From NCBI GenBank assembly GCA_028571685.1, contig CM053154.1, forward strand, positions 11,130,001-11,194,000: DNA of 64,000 nucleotides. The letters are read 5' to 3'. How positions within the stretch are numbered: the stretch's first letter is position 1; each line of letters begins with the position of its first letter. Positions 55,081 through 64,000 of this stretch are shown here, piece by piece. Source of the DNA: Heterohyrax brucei. Lineage: Eukaryota > Chordata > Mammalia > Hyracoidea > Procaviidae. A program made the translations under genes and the position numbers. Under the pieces are notes generated by a model. That model did not search any database. It was not told where the DNA came from and saw nothing but the letters and a program-made list of their open reading frames with translations.

Positions 55081-56904
55081 AGTTTAATGGTTCCTTCCAG
55101 CTCTAGTATTTTAATGAGTCTGAAATTAATTATTCTCTTCCAACTTGAAAAAATATCTTCTGTCCAACCACAATAACAACAGTAGAAGGACTGTGAGGGC
55201 TCCCGAGGGGTTCGTGAGTGTGTGTGTGTGTGTGGCACTGACACACTAACCCTTCTACCCAGTGGACCCAGACTGCCGATAGACTTCTATTAAATGAAAT
55301 TGTAAGCATTACCTCCAGTTTGGATGATAGGATGGCTAGTGGGAACAGATTGCCTAAGAAGAAAACAAGAATTAGTAAACACAGTCTTACAAATGAGCCA
55401 TCTGGAGATTTATTTACATAAGAAAAGGAGAAGGCCTTGGTATTTTCATGCTGGGGGTTGTTTCTCTTGAAAGTAGCCACAACGGTGCATTTGTCATGAA
55501 CACACATTGAGCTTTTTAAGGAAGAATGGTGGGAGGGTGAGTGAGAGAAGAGAGAACGAGACAGGCATACACACAGAGCTTTTGAATGACTCTGACTGTA
55601 TGGGATTTGAAAATACTTACAAGGCCCTCACACCCTGGTTTCAAAATTACACATTATCTCCAAATTGCCAAATTAGTGCAATTTTCCCTTAACAAGGTCA
55701 AATTTGGAGGCCTTAAGGCATTCCGCAAACAGAGGGACGGAGCAATGACGTGGAGGAGGCTGGAGGAGCAGTGAAGCAGTGACCCTTTGACCCCCGGAGC
55801 CTCCCGCAGCCGTGGAACCCTCACCTCCACCTTGTGCCTCGTTCCACTGTCCCCTCAGGGGGTGCACATTGAAATGGCCCTCTCTTCTCAGGAATCCCAG
55901 ACCCCTACATCTCCACCCCATGGCCAAGCCACCAGCGGGGTCCACCCACAGAGGCAAGGTCACAGAGCAGATCAAAGGTGGACAATGGCCCCCACTGGCG
56001 GGTGAGCTCACCAAGCCTGTAGCTGTTTCTTCCTTGAGTCACTGCTTTGGGTGACATCACGCAGGCCTTGGCTGTACCCACGCTGCAGCCGTGAAGCGAC
56101 AGCCTGGGTAAAAAAAGCCCTCTGTGTCTGCATGACCACTGCCCGGCCAATAAAACACAAATTAATCTGACAACAGTTGGACTGACTTTATAGGAAACCA
56201 GCTCCCCCGTCCGCACTACCTGGGCTGGTTATAAAATCTGGTGTGTGTACCTCGGGCAGCAGAGCTTTCCAGGGGCGAGAACAGGCCAAACTAAAAGGCC
56301 TGAGTCAGCCTGCTGCCCTGGGGCTCCCACAGTCAGAAACAGCTGCAAGGAAGACGGGAAGTGAGGTTCCAGGGTGGACAGAGCTGGATGGTACCCAGGG
56401 ACTTAGAGCCGTTGGCATAGAAGCTAATTACCGGCTGACAGGTTGCTGATGTGTACCTGGGTAGGTGTGTGTGAGTCTGTGCATGCATGCTGGCAGGCTT
56501 TGGTTAACCCTGTCTTTACAGGCTCAAAAACAAAAACGAAAGAACACAAACGCACCACTGTCTAGTGGATTCCACAGGCAACTTGGTGGCATAGTCCACA
56601 CCCAGGTGGGAGGGCCAGGGGCTCCTAAGTACAGATCCAGGATCCTAAAATGTTGTATTGTGAACAAATCTGCCGCTAAGCCCGACAACGTGGAAGACAC
56701 AAAGAGAAACAAAATTTGAAATTGGGGATGTCCCATCAGAAGAGGGTTCTGGGTCCTTGCTGGGCTTGGAGAAAATACTTCAGACATGGTCTGTGAAGAG
56801 TGTGTGGTTAACCGAGTTACTGACTGATCGAGTTACAGGAAGAAAACTAGCCAGTCCAGATGCTAGCACATGGCAGGGCTTGGGGTGGCCCATCTCACTG
56901 CAGG
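55081..56904. other. Single-copy sequence; promoter-like stretch at 56110-56290
   Basis: Contains a (TG)n run at 55213-55234. 55690-56460 is GC-richer and repeat-free. A CCAAT-type motif (56147) and a TATA-like ttataaaat (56228) stand in a plausible order, but no downstream exon supports a promoter. Confidence 0.3.
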
Positions 56905-57060
56905 CACTCTGTAGGGTCCCATTTTCCAGATGAGAGTCTCGAGGCTGAGAGAGGCCAAGTGACTTTTCTAAGGCTGTGCAGCTAGTGAGAAGTAGAGCTG
57001 GGATTTCAGTCTGTAGATTCTGACTCTAAAGCCTGTCTTTTTACTTATCACTTGAGGTAA
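56905..57060 (-). repeat. MIR SINE, antisense
   Basis: cccattttccagatgagagt, then gaggccaagtgacttttcta and agctagtgagaagtagagct. Confidence 0.75.
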
Positions 57061-57221
57061 GGTGAGCTTGCCCTTCTCCAAGGGACTAACAGAAGGCTGC
57101 AGAACAAAGAAGGAGAACTGAAAGAGGAAAAGAATGTCAGAATCACCACGTAACTAGGCAAATCATCATTATTTTTATATGCTGCTTCTCATGTCATCAT
57201 TATTATTGAGTACTACCGAAA

Positions 57222-57383
57222 CACAGAAACTCTGGTGATGTGGTGGTTAAGAGCTATGGCTGCTAACCAAAAGGTCAGCAGACTGAGGCCATCAGGCACT
57301 TCTTGGAAATCTTGTAGGGCAGTTCTACTGTCCTTCAGGGTCCTCATCAGGCAGAATCAACTGTACACCAGTGTGTTTGCTTT
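57222..57383 (+). mobile_element. AfroSINE
   Basis: cagaaactctggtgatgtgg head; body tagggcagttctactgtcct; diverged tail. Confidence 0.85.
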
Positions 57384-58192
57384 ATTCTGATTTATTTGTG
57401 GTTTTTTCAAACCTTCCAAGGATATTTATGAGGATTTGAAAATGACTTCAGATAATAAGGAAATTGATGGTCTAGCCCAGTGATTCCAATCAGATGAATG
57501 TTCATTATAACGCAGAACCTACATTATAATTTTTCAAATATTTTTGTAGGTTCTTACAGACTGTGGTTGTATATTTAGTATCTACTATTGAGGAAATATA
57601 TGTCAAAAAACTAATCTAATTTGGGAAGCACTTTGAAACAAATTTGTATTTTATCCTTGGGACATCATCTTTAACTGTTTGAAAATAGTTCCACGTACAT
57701 GGAAGAGACACTGTAATTATTCAGAAGGCAAACCATGCTTCCTGGGCGTGAGGACTCAGAGGTCTCCAGAAGGTAAGAACAACCCCTCCAGGGATGTTTC
57801 AACCTAAAATGAGTGAGTAACGAATTCTTTTCAGGTATCAAATGGACCTCCTTTGACTTCTGTGGAGTCCAACAATTTATGCATCCAGCCTGATGTGGTC
57901 AAGAATGAATACTGAGAGGAAGGAAACGCTAGTCTATTTTGACTATTAAACATGTCAGATTAAGAGTCAGACTCCCAGGTGAAGTAATGGATATGCTTGT
58001 TTCATCAAAATTATTCCTGGAGACACGGCTTTGGAGTCAGGCACAAGGGACATTCAGGGTCCAGTGTCGCTCTTTCAGGAGTTATACTTGACAGCCTCCC
58101 TTGTGATGGCAGCTGGGGGAATGTGAGCTCTCCAGCTCTTCTCAACAGTCACAGAGACGCATTCTGCACCCCTCTTGCCCACGCCCCTAAAA
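57384..58192. other. Single-copy sequence
   Basis: No gene or repeat recognised. Confidence 0.35.
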
Positions 58193-58345
58193 GCACAGTC
58201 CCAGTGGTGCAGTGGTTAAGCCTCTGGCTGATAACCAAAAGGTGGGCAGTTCGAATCAACCAGTTGTTCCTTGGAAACCTCACAGTATCCTATAGGGCCA
58301 ATATGAGTCAGACTTTATGGCAACAGGTTTGGGTTTTGGGGGGTT
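58193..58345 (+). mobile_element. AfroSINE
   Basis: tcccagtggtgcagtggtta; ggtgggcagttcgaatcaac; shortened tail gagtcagactttatggc. Confidence 0.85.
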
Positions 58346-60227
58346 TAGTTCACGCTTGTTCATTCTGTACAGATGCCAGGAGCAGTACATTCCAGAGGCA
58401 CCTGGTAGGATTTTATCTGATTGTCCCTCTCCACATAGTGTATCTCACCACTGAGGGAAAAGAAAGGTAATATAATACCGATACTATTTTCTCCACAGAG
58501 GCCCAGAAGCAGGATTCTTGCTTACTAACCATTTGTGTTTCCCCCTTGCTGAAGTTTGCAAAAATGTAACCAGCCGGAACAAATCTGTGTCCTTTGTCAT
58601 CACTGGAGAACTGGGGGCACTGGAATATTCTAACATTCCTGGTATTTTCAGCTGGAGTGCCAAATAGACTTAATTTTCTTTAGAAACAAAATAGCTCTTC
58701 AATTCACCGATAACACGGACAGACGCTATGATGTCTTTGTCTTGACACATAAATACTAAAAGGAAGGCAGGGGTGTTGGTACCTTTTCTCTCACCTTTGC
58801 TATTATGGAACTTGAAGGATGCTACATCCGGAGCGGCCATCCCATCTGCGGTCGCCACCACAGTATTGTGTATTTTGTGAGCTTTCAGAGATTGCACAGG
58901 TGACGGGGGGGGGGCTTACTTGTTTGGGGGGCTCAACTTCTGGAAGACAACTTAAAAAAATAGTAATTTACAAAAGAAGAAGAAGGAGAAGAAAAGAAGC
59001 AGGTCCGGAGGCATCTGGTGAGGGCAGACGTTAGTTCCATTTAGGGCTTAAGCCAGCCCACAGCTAATTGTCAGACCCTTGCATTAGCTTGTAGGAGCGG
59101 TAAGAGCATGTAATTCAAGCTAATCTGATGGGCAAGCAAAGCGGGTACTCCATGCCAAGTGAGACCGTGAAAGGCAAGGACACGTGTTTGCAGGGCAAAG
59201 AAGAAAATAAATAAATAAAACAACACAACCTGGTTTCAACTGCCGCGGGCACACACAACCCTGAAGAACTCTTTCGAAGGTGTTACCATTTTAGGGAAGT
59301 TACTAAAGGCACCGGTATAGGAACCTCCGGAGGGTAGGGCCTCCCAGTTACCAGGACAATCCTTAGGGAAGGCAGCTTTCAGAGGAAGGAGTTTCAACTG
59401 ATTGTCAAGTCCTTGGTAGAAAGGTCACCCGAGCCTTGGGAGGTCTTAGGACGGCTTGTACCTGGCTGTGCATTGGAGTCAGCTTGGGCCCGCTCCTATC
59501 CTTTCTGATCTAATGGGTCCGGGGTCAGGGGACCCACATCTTACTTTCTAAAAGTTCCCCCGGGGGGCTGCACTGTGATGCCCATGCGAGGACCAAGGAC
59601 CACTGCTGAGCAGCAGGTGGAGCTTACTTTGGCTGCGGTTTCTGGGAGTTTAAGCTACAGAGAAGGAACTGATGTCAGCCAACTGTGCGGTTATAAACCG
59701 ATACTCGATGCGCTGCTCTGAAGCCTTTACGTGGGTCCACGCTGCGGGACATGTGACCCTGGAGAGTTACAGAAGGCACTGGTGGTTTTCCCTTCATCCT
59801 TTGTCCATAGACTTGTCCTCGTAGCATAAACGTAACATGTGCCTGGATGCCGGGAGCTGCACCACCGGTATTTCATATACAAGCATAGGCATGCATGGGA
59901 AACTGGTTTTAGCAGAACTTCCAGACCAAGACAGAATAAGAACACAGATCTGGTGATCCGTTTCCAAAAGGTGACCAATGAAACCCCTGTGGAACGTAAG
60001 GTAGTGCCGTAAGATGAGTCCCCTAGGTTGCAAGAAAAAATACACAGCAGCCACAGCAAGGGACTTGAACATACCAAGCAAGGGTCATGAAGGTGGCACA
60101 GGACCAGGCAATGGGGCCTCCTGTTGTACGTGGGATCACCAGGAGTTGAAGCAGATTCACTTGCAACTAACAATGTGACCTTAAATTATACTGAGTCCAA
60201 TTTGCTCCTTACTAGCTTGGCTTGGCA
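58346..60227. other. Single-copy sequence with an exon-like segment
   Basis: 58795-58885 (minus) is exon-like and listed separately. 58965-59000 is a GAA-rich run. No other gene signal. Confidence 0.35.
58795..58885 (-). other. Exon-like open segment with strong donor
   Basis: On the minus strand an open frame reads HNTVVATADGMAAPDVASFK and then FHNSK, stopping at a consensus donor, CAAAG|GTGAGA (exon edge at 58795). A run of Cs lies upstream, with a possible acceptor at gaaag near 58886. Four CpGs fall in the central 40 bases. I recognise no protein family and see no partner exon, so this may be a decayed exon or chance. Confidence 0.15.
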
Positions 60228-60398
60228 GCCTCTGGTGGTGTGGTGGTTAAGTGCTACGGCTGCTAACCAAAACAATTGCAGTTTGAATCTTCCAGGCACT
60301 TTTCAGAAACTCTGCGGGGGGAGGAACGGGTCTACTCTGTCCTATAGGGTCACTTTGAGACGAAATTGACTCAACAGTAATGTTTTGTTCTTTTTTCT
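60228..60398 (+). mobile_element. AfroSINE
   Basis: agcctctggtggtgtggtgg to gacgaaattgactcaacagt. A G-run insertion (ggggggaggaacggg) interrupts the body. Confidence 0.9.
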
Positions 60399-60430
60399 TC
60401 TTATTATTATTTTTAGTATTAGTCTTCTGC

Positions 60431-60599
60431 AAGGCATCCCTGGTGGTGTAGTGGTGAAGATCTAAGCCTGCTACCCAAAGGGTCAGCAGTTGAAATCTAC
60501 CAGATGCTGCTTGGAAGCCCAATGGCGGAGTTTTCCTCTGTCCTATAGGGTCACTGTGCGTTGGAATCGACTCAACAGCAGTGGGATTTGTTTTTTTGT
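60431..60599 (+). mobile_element. AfroSINE, tandem with the previous copy
   Basis: gcatccctggtggtgtagtg to gttggaatcgactcaacagc. Confidence 0.9.
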
Positions 60600-61297
60600 T
60601 TTAGTCTCCTATAAAAGATACTGACTCTTGACTTGTTTTCTGAAGACTGAATCCCAGAACATGGTCTTTACTTAGAGGGAAAAATACAGAGAATGAAAAG
60701 CGCAGAGTTTTTATTTTTTTATTTTTACTCCTGTGAAGATGCTGAAATCTGAGCATGAAGTGGGGGCTTAATTATCCCCCTTCCCCGCTCAGCTCCACCA
60801 GCAGTGCTGCCCTCCTGGGGTTCAGCGTGTGGGTACCCATTGGTAAGCTGGCTTTAGGATGGTAAAGCAATCAGGCAGCTTAATCATCTAAGAAATTATC
60901 CATTTCAGCAAAAATGTGTTAAACCAACAGGTCAGCATGCTTTGAATGCATTTTGCTAATTTAACCCAATTATAGGAAAGCTTGTGCTAACCTTAGTTCC
61001 TTCACTTTTAATATTGTAAGTGAACTCAATCAGGGCAATAATTTTGTCTTTTTTTTTTTTAATACCAAAAATTTGTAACTGGGGCTGAATTACAGGGTTA
61101 GCATCCTCAAAAATTAGGGGCAGAAATTAAATAGTAACTCAAACATAAACCATTCTACATCTTTAGATATGAGAATTCTTTAACATATCACTGATTCAGG
61201 GAGTTCATCCTTATGAGCCCTGAGAAGGTGGGCTTGTCTGCTGTAGACCAAAGAGGGAAAACTATGGGGATATTACGCTTATACTCCAAATGTTTTG
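60600..61297. other. Single-copy AT-rich block, conserved-element texture
   Basis: 60840-61060 (gcaatcaggcagcttaatca, gcattttgctaatttaaccc) is repeat-free with several TAAT cores. No coding frame. Confidence 0.35.
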
Positions 61298-61475
61298 AGA
61301 GCCCTGATGGTGCAGTGATTCAGGGCTCAGCTGCTAACCAAAAGGTTGGCAGTTCACATCTACCAGCTGCTCCTTAGAAACCCTATGGAACAGTTTTGCT
61401 CTGCCCTGTAGGGTCGCTGTGAGCTGGGATCAACTTATCAGCCACAGGTATTTTGTTCGTTTGTTTGTTTGTTTT
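61298..61475 (+). mobile_element. AfroSINE with (GTTT)n tail
   Basis: agccctgatggtgcagtgat; ggttggcagttcacatctac; gtagggtcgctgtgagctgg, ending in a gtttgtttgtttgttt run. Confidence 0.9.
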
Positions 61476-62000
61476 TAATATAGATGTTTACACGGAAAGT
61501 AGAGAAAGTAAGCACCATGACTTCATACTGAATCATAAATCACTAGTAAGTGTAAGAGTTTGGATTTCACTGGAGATCATAACTAGCAACACCAGCAATG
61601 TCTTCAGGTATGCAATTCAGGGTCTTAGATTTGAGGGAGCCATATATGAGAAGTGGAATGGCAAAAATGATTTCTTAACAGGCAACTTACTTAACCTAGT
61701 GTGGCTGTAACAGACATACTGCTCGTGGGTGGCTTTGAAGAATGGACATTTATTTTTTCCTGTTCCTTCTGTGAGCCTCCCTCTTGGTTTCTGGTGTCTG
61801 TTGGGGATCCCTGGTGTTATAGGTGTCTGCATCTATTCCATTCCTTTTCTAACTGAAAAGTGACGAGGATTAGGACTCACCCTGCTCTGCCGTGACCTCA
61901 GTAACATAACAGAAGAAAAGCTCTATTACCATACAGGGTTACTTTCACAGGTACAGGGGTCAGGATTTCAAACACATTTTTGAGGAACAGAACACAATCC
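61476..62000. other. Single-copy sequence
   Basis: No gene or repeat recognised. Confidence 0.35.
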
Positions 62001-62163
62001 ATAACACCACCACCACTGCTATCAAGTGGATTCCAACTCATAGTGACCCTATAGGGCAGAGCAGAACCGCTCCATAGAATGTCTAAGGAATGCCTGGGGG
62101 GTTTGATCAGCCCACCTTTTGGCTAACAGATACAGCACTTAACCACTGTGCCACTGGGGTTAC
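62001..62163 (-). mobile_element. AfroSINE, antisense
   Basis: cactgctatcaagtggattc to actgtgccactggggttacc. A variant of atccata stands on both sides. Confidence 0.9.
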
Positions 62164-62177
62164 CAGTCCATAACCCG

Positions 62178-62337
62178 CCCCCCCAAAAACCCACTGCTGT
62201 CGAGTCAGGTCCAACTCACAGTGACCCTATAGGTCAGAGTAGAATTGCCCCACAGAGTTTCCAAGGAGCACCTGGCAGATTTGGTCTACCAACTCTTTTA
62301 ACAGATGGCGCTTAACTACTATGACACCAGGGTTTCC
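62178..62337 (-). mobile_element. AfroSINE, antisense, same target site
   Basis: cactgctgtcgagtcaggtc to actatgacaccagggtttcc. The flank aatccata recurs a third time after it. Confidence 0.9.
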
Positions 62338-62957
62338 AATCCATAGCAAGGAGTTAAAATATGAATAAAACATTTATATGTAAAGAGGCTGGGGTTCTGT
62401 GAGTTAAGAACTCTGGTAACTTTGCTTTTATATTAATTTATGTGAATGTCACAGGGATCTGAGTGGCTGGACTTAAAGGACGTCATTCTGGGACCCTACA
62501 GTGGATCACTGCTACCTCCCTCCCTCTCCCATTCCCTCTTCCCTCACTTCCTACTTGCTTCTGGTTCTTCCCTCCCCATTCATCCAACAAGTATCTATTG
62601 GTCACCTACTCTGTGGTAGGTGACAGCACAAAGGAAATTTCTAGAAGTAGGCCTTCTTGTGGTGTGTAGGGCGAAGGTCTCTGGATTCTGCGTGGTGGAC
62701 TCTCTGCCTACCTCTCAATCTGTGCTTACCCTCCCGCAGGTCATCCTTAGGAAATGCTCGGCGATACCCCAAGACCAGCTGGTCCGGCAATGGGGAAGCA
62801 AACACGTGAGGCTCAGCAGACAAGAGAAACCTGTTGCATTCAGGGGCTGCTGGTCTTCCTCCCCATACGATTTTCTCCCAGGGGTGGAAATTGTGAGAAA
62901 AATAGGCAACGTGCACATGGAGTGTGGAAAGCAGAGGAAATGATTCTCTGCGTGTAT
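62338..62957. other. Single-copy sequence; L2 scrap at 62575-62640
   Basis: caagtatctattggtcacct and actctgtggtaggtgac fit an antisense L2 end. 62500-62570 is CT-rich. No gene supported. Confidence 0.4.
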
Positions 62958-63140
62958 GATGTTAAGATATTGGTGGTTCAGTGGTAGAATTCTTGCCTTC
63001 CAATCAGGAGACCTGAGTTTGATTCCTGGCCAATTGGTACACCTCGTGTGCAGCTGCAACCCAACTGTGAGTGGATGCTGCTGTGTTGTTATGATGGGGA
63101 ACAGCTTCCAACAGAGCTTCCAGATGAGGAGGGGCTCTGT
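62958..63140 (+). mobile_element. tRNA-Gly-derived SINE, 3'-shortened
   Basis: ggtggttcagtggtagaatt cttgcc, then gagtttgattcctggccaat, track tRNA-Gly closely through A and B boxes. The body runs to agcttccagatgaggagg and stops before the RTE-like tail. Confidence 0.8.
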
Positions 63141-63179
63141 CTTAGGCTGAGTTCTTCAAAGAAGCAAAACCAGTGAAGT

Positions 63180-63235
63180 ATGCGTGCGTGTGTATGTATA
63201 AATGTGTATGCACGTGCACACTCATACACACATAC
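63180..63235 (+). repeat. TG/CA-rich microsatellite
   Basis: tgcgtgcgtgtgtatgtata grading into cacactcatacacacatac. Confidence 0.8.
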
Positions 63236-63237
63236 AT

Positions 63238-63352
63238 AGAAATCCTAGTGGCATTGTGGTTAAGTGCTATGACTGCTAGACAAAAGATTGTCTCTTCAGA
63301 TCTGTCAGGCACTCCTTAGAAATTGTATAGGGGCGGTTCCATTCCATCTACG
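63238..63352 (+). mobile_element. AfroSINE, tail missing
   Basis: aatcctagtggcattgtggt to ggggcggttccattccatct. The 3' end is replaced by the TA/GA repeat. Confidence 0.8.
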
Positions 63353-63359
63353 TACATAC

Positions 63360-63398
<39 letters not shown>
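63353..63398 (+). repeat. (TA)n(GA)n microsatellite
   Basis: tacatatatatata followed by about 30 bases of pure GA. Confidence 0.95.
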
Positions 63399-63403
<5 letters not shown>

Positions 63404-63667
63404 CTCAAGGAAGTTGCTCATATGGTTATACAGGACAGCAATTTGCAAGTTTGTGGGTCAGGTACCAGCCAGGCTGGAGGCTTCTCATGACGGGTGTAGC
63501 TGTAGGGATTGATGAATCTGAGATTGGCAGGTCAGGTGGCTGGCGGCTGGCTCACAGGCTGCTGGGGCCAGTGAACCCAACACTATTAGGTAACACGGCA
63601 GGCCACTGGCTAAAGTCTCAAAACTGGAGATCAGATGATGGCCGGCCACATGCAGGATCTGGAATGT
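63399..63667. other. Single-copy sequence
   Basis: No recognisable repeat. An 89-codon frame here has no domain. Confidence 0.3.
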
Positions 63668-63755
63668 AGGTCATGGATGGAACTGTGTCCCCCCTAAAAT
63701 ATGTGTATCCATTTGGTTAGTCCATGGTTCCCATTACTGTGAGATTGTCCAGATG
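63668..63755 (+). repeat. MaLR-type LTR start, truncated
   Basis: ggtcatggatggaactgtgt ccccccta matches the first bases of the LTR at 3023 (tgtcatggtttgaattgtgt), diverged. Confidence 0.65.
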
Positions 63756-63879
63756 TTAACAATGGCAGCAGCAAAGGTTTACGATGGAATCAAATTTGAA
63801 CTTCCGGTCAAAGCACAGAGCTTCCCTTCCCTGTGTCTGGAGTAGGGGGCTGGGAGTCACTCTGTGATGTCTGTTCATG

Positions 63880-64000
63880 GTTGTAGTTGCTGCCGAGTTG
63901 GTTCTGACTCCTAGTGACACATATGTGTTGACCACAGCTTCTGCATAGGGTCTCAAGGCTGCGACTTTTCAGAAGGAGATCACCAGGCTTTTCTTTGGAG
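63880..64000 (-). mobile_element. AfroSINE variant, antisense, cut by the window edge
   Basis: gctgccgagttggttctgac, then gcgacttttcagaaggagat and caccaggcttttctttggag; it continues beyond 64000. Confidence 0.8.

Noticed and set aside
62958..63030. Possible tRNA-Gly gene
   Set aside because: Follows tRNA-Gly closely, but is joined to the SINE body and has stem mismatches.

Overview
This is mammalian DNA from an afrotherian, most likely an elephant or another paenungulate. The main evidence is about 45 copies of a tRNA-derived SINE of the AfroSINE type, on both strands. There are also many fragments of an RTE-type LINE, L1 3' ends with a distinctive 3' UTR, and old mammalian repeats (MIR, L2, MER5). 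I see no bacterial operon, no intact cellular gene, no functional tRNA or rRNA and no CRISPR array. The window reads as intergenic or intronic sequence of stacked transposons separated by single-copy stretches.

Layout. 1-5.4 kb is a nest: an antisense RTE reverse-transcriptase relic, a 202-bp inverted copy of part of that relic inside a + strand L1, a younger antisense L1 in the same L1, and a nearly intact MaLR-type LTR element (3023-4956) with a perfect 5-bp target duplication. 6.5-7.5 kb is a relic Tc1/mariner-superfamily transposon with recognisable inverted repeats. 9.55-10.17 kb is an unexplained inverted repeat. 12-25 kb is dominated by RTE and L1 ORF2 relics and antisense MaLR LTRs. 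25-26.2 kb holds a speculative two-exon small ORF. 26.8-40.6 kb is AfroSINE-dense, with a tRNA-Gly-derived SINE at 31.8 kb and an antisense L1 at 34.3-35.6 kb. 43-53.5 kb carries MaLR LTRs, a long decayed TG tract and three copies of a peculiar mariner derivative with about 150-165-bp inverted ends. 53.6-64 kb is AfroSINEs, a second tRNA-Gly SINE and a broken LTR.

How the parts relate. The 3' tails of the AfroSINE and of the tRNA-Gly SINE resemble the 3' end of the RTE LINE seen here. This fits RTE-machinery mobilisation of both SINEs. The nesting gives relative ages: the + strand L1 at 1.1-5.4 kb is older than the antisense L1 and the MaLR element inside it. The MaLR LTRs differ at 9 of 499 positions, so that insertion looks recent. 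The most notable observations are the long-inverted-repeat mariner family, the local inverted RTE duplication, the young MaLR element, the insect-like transposase relic and the possible small two-exon ORF. Repeat family names come from recognition of consensus features, not a database search, and boundaries are approximate unless a target duplication is quoted.
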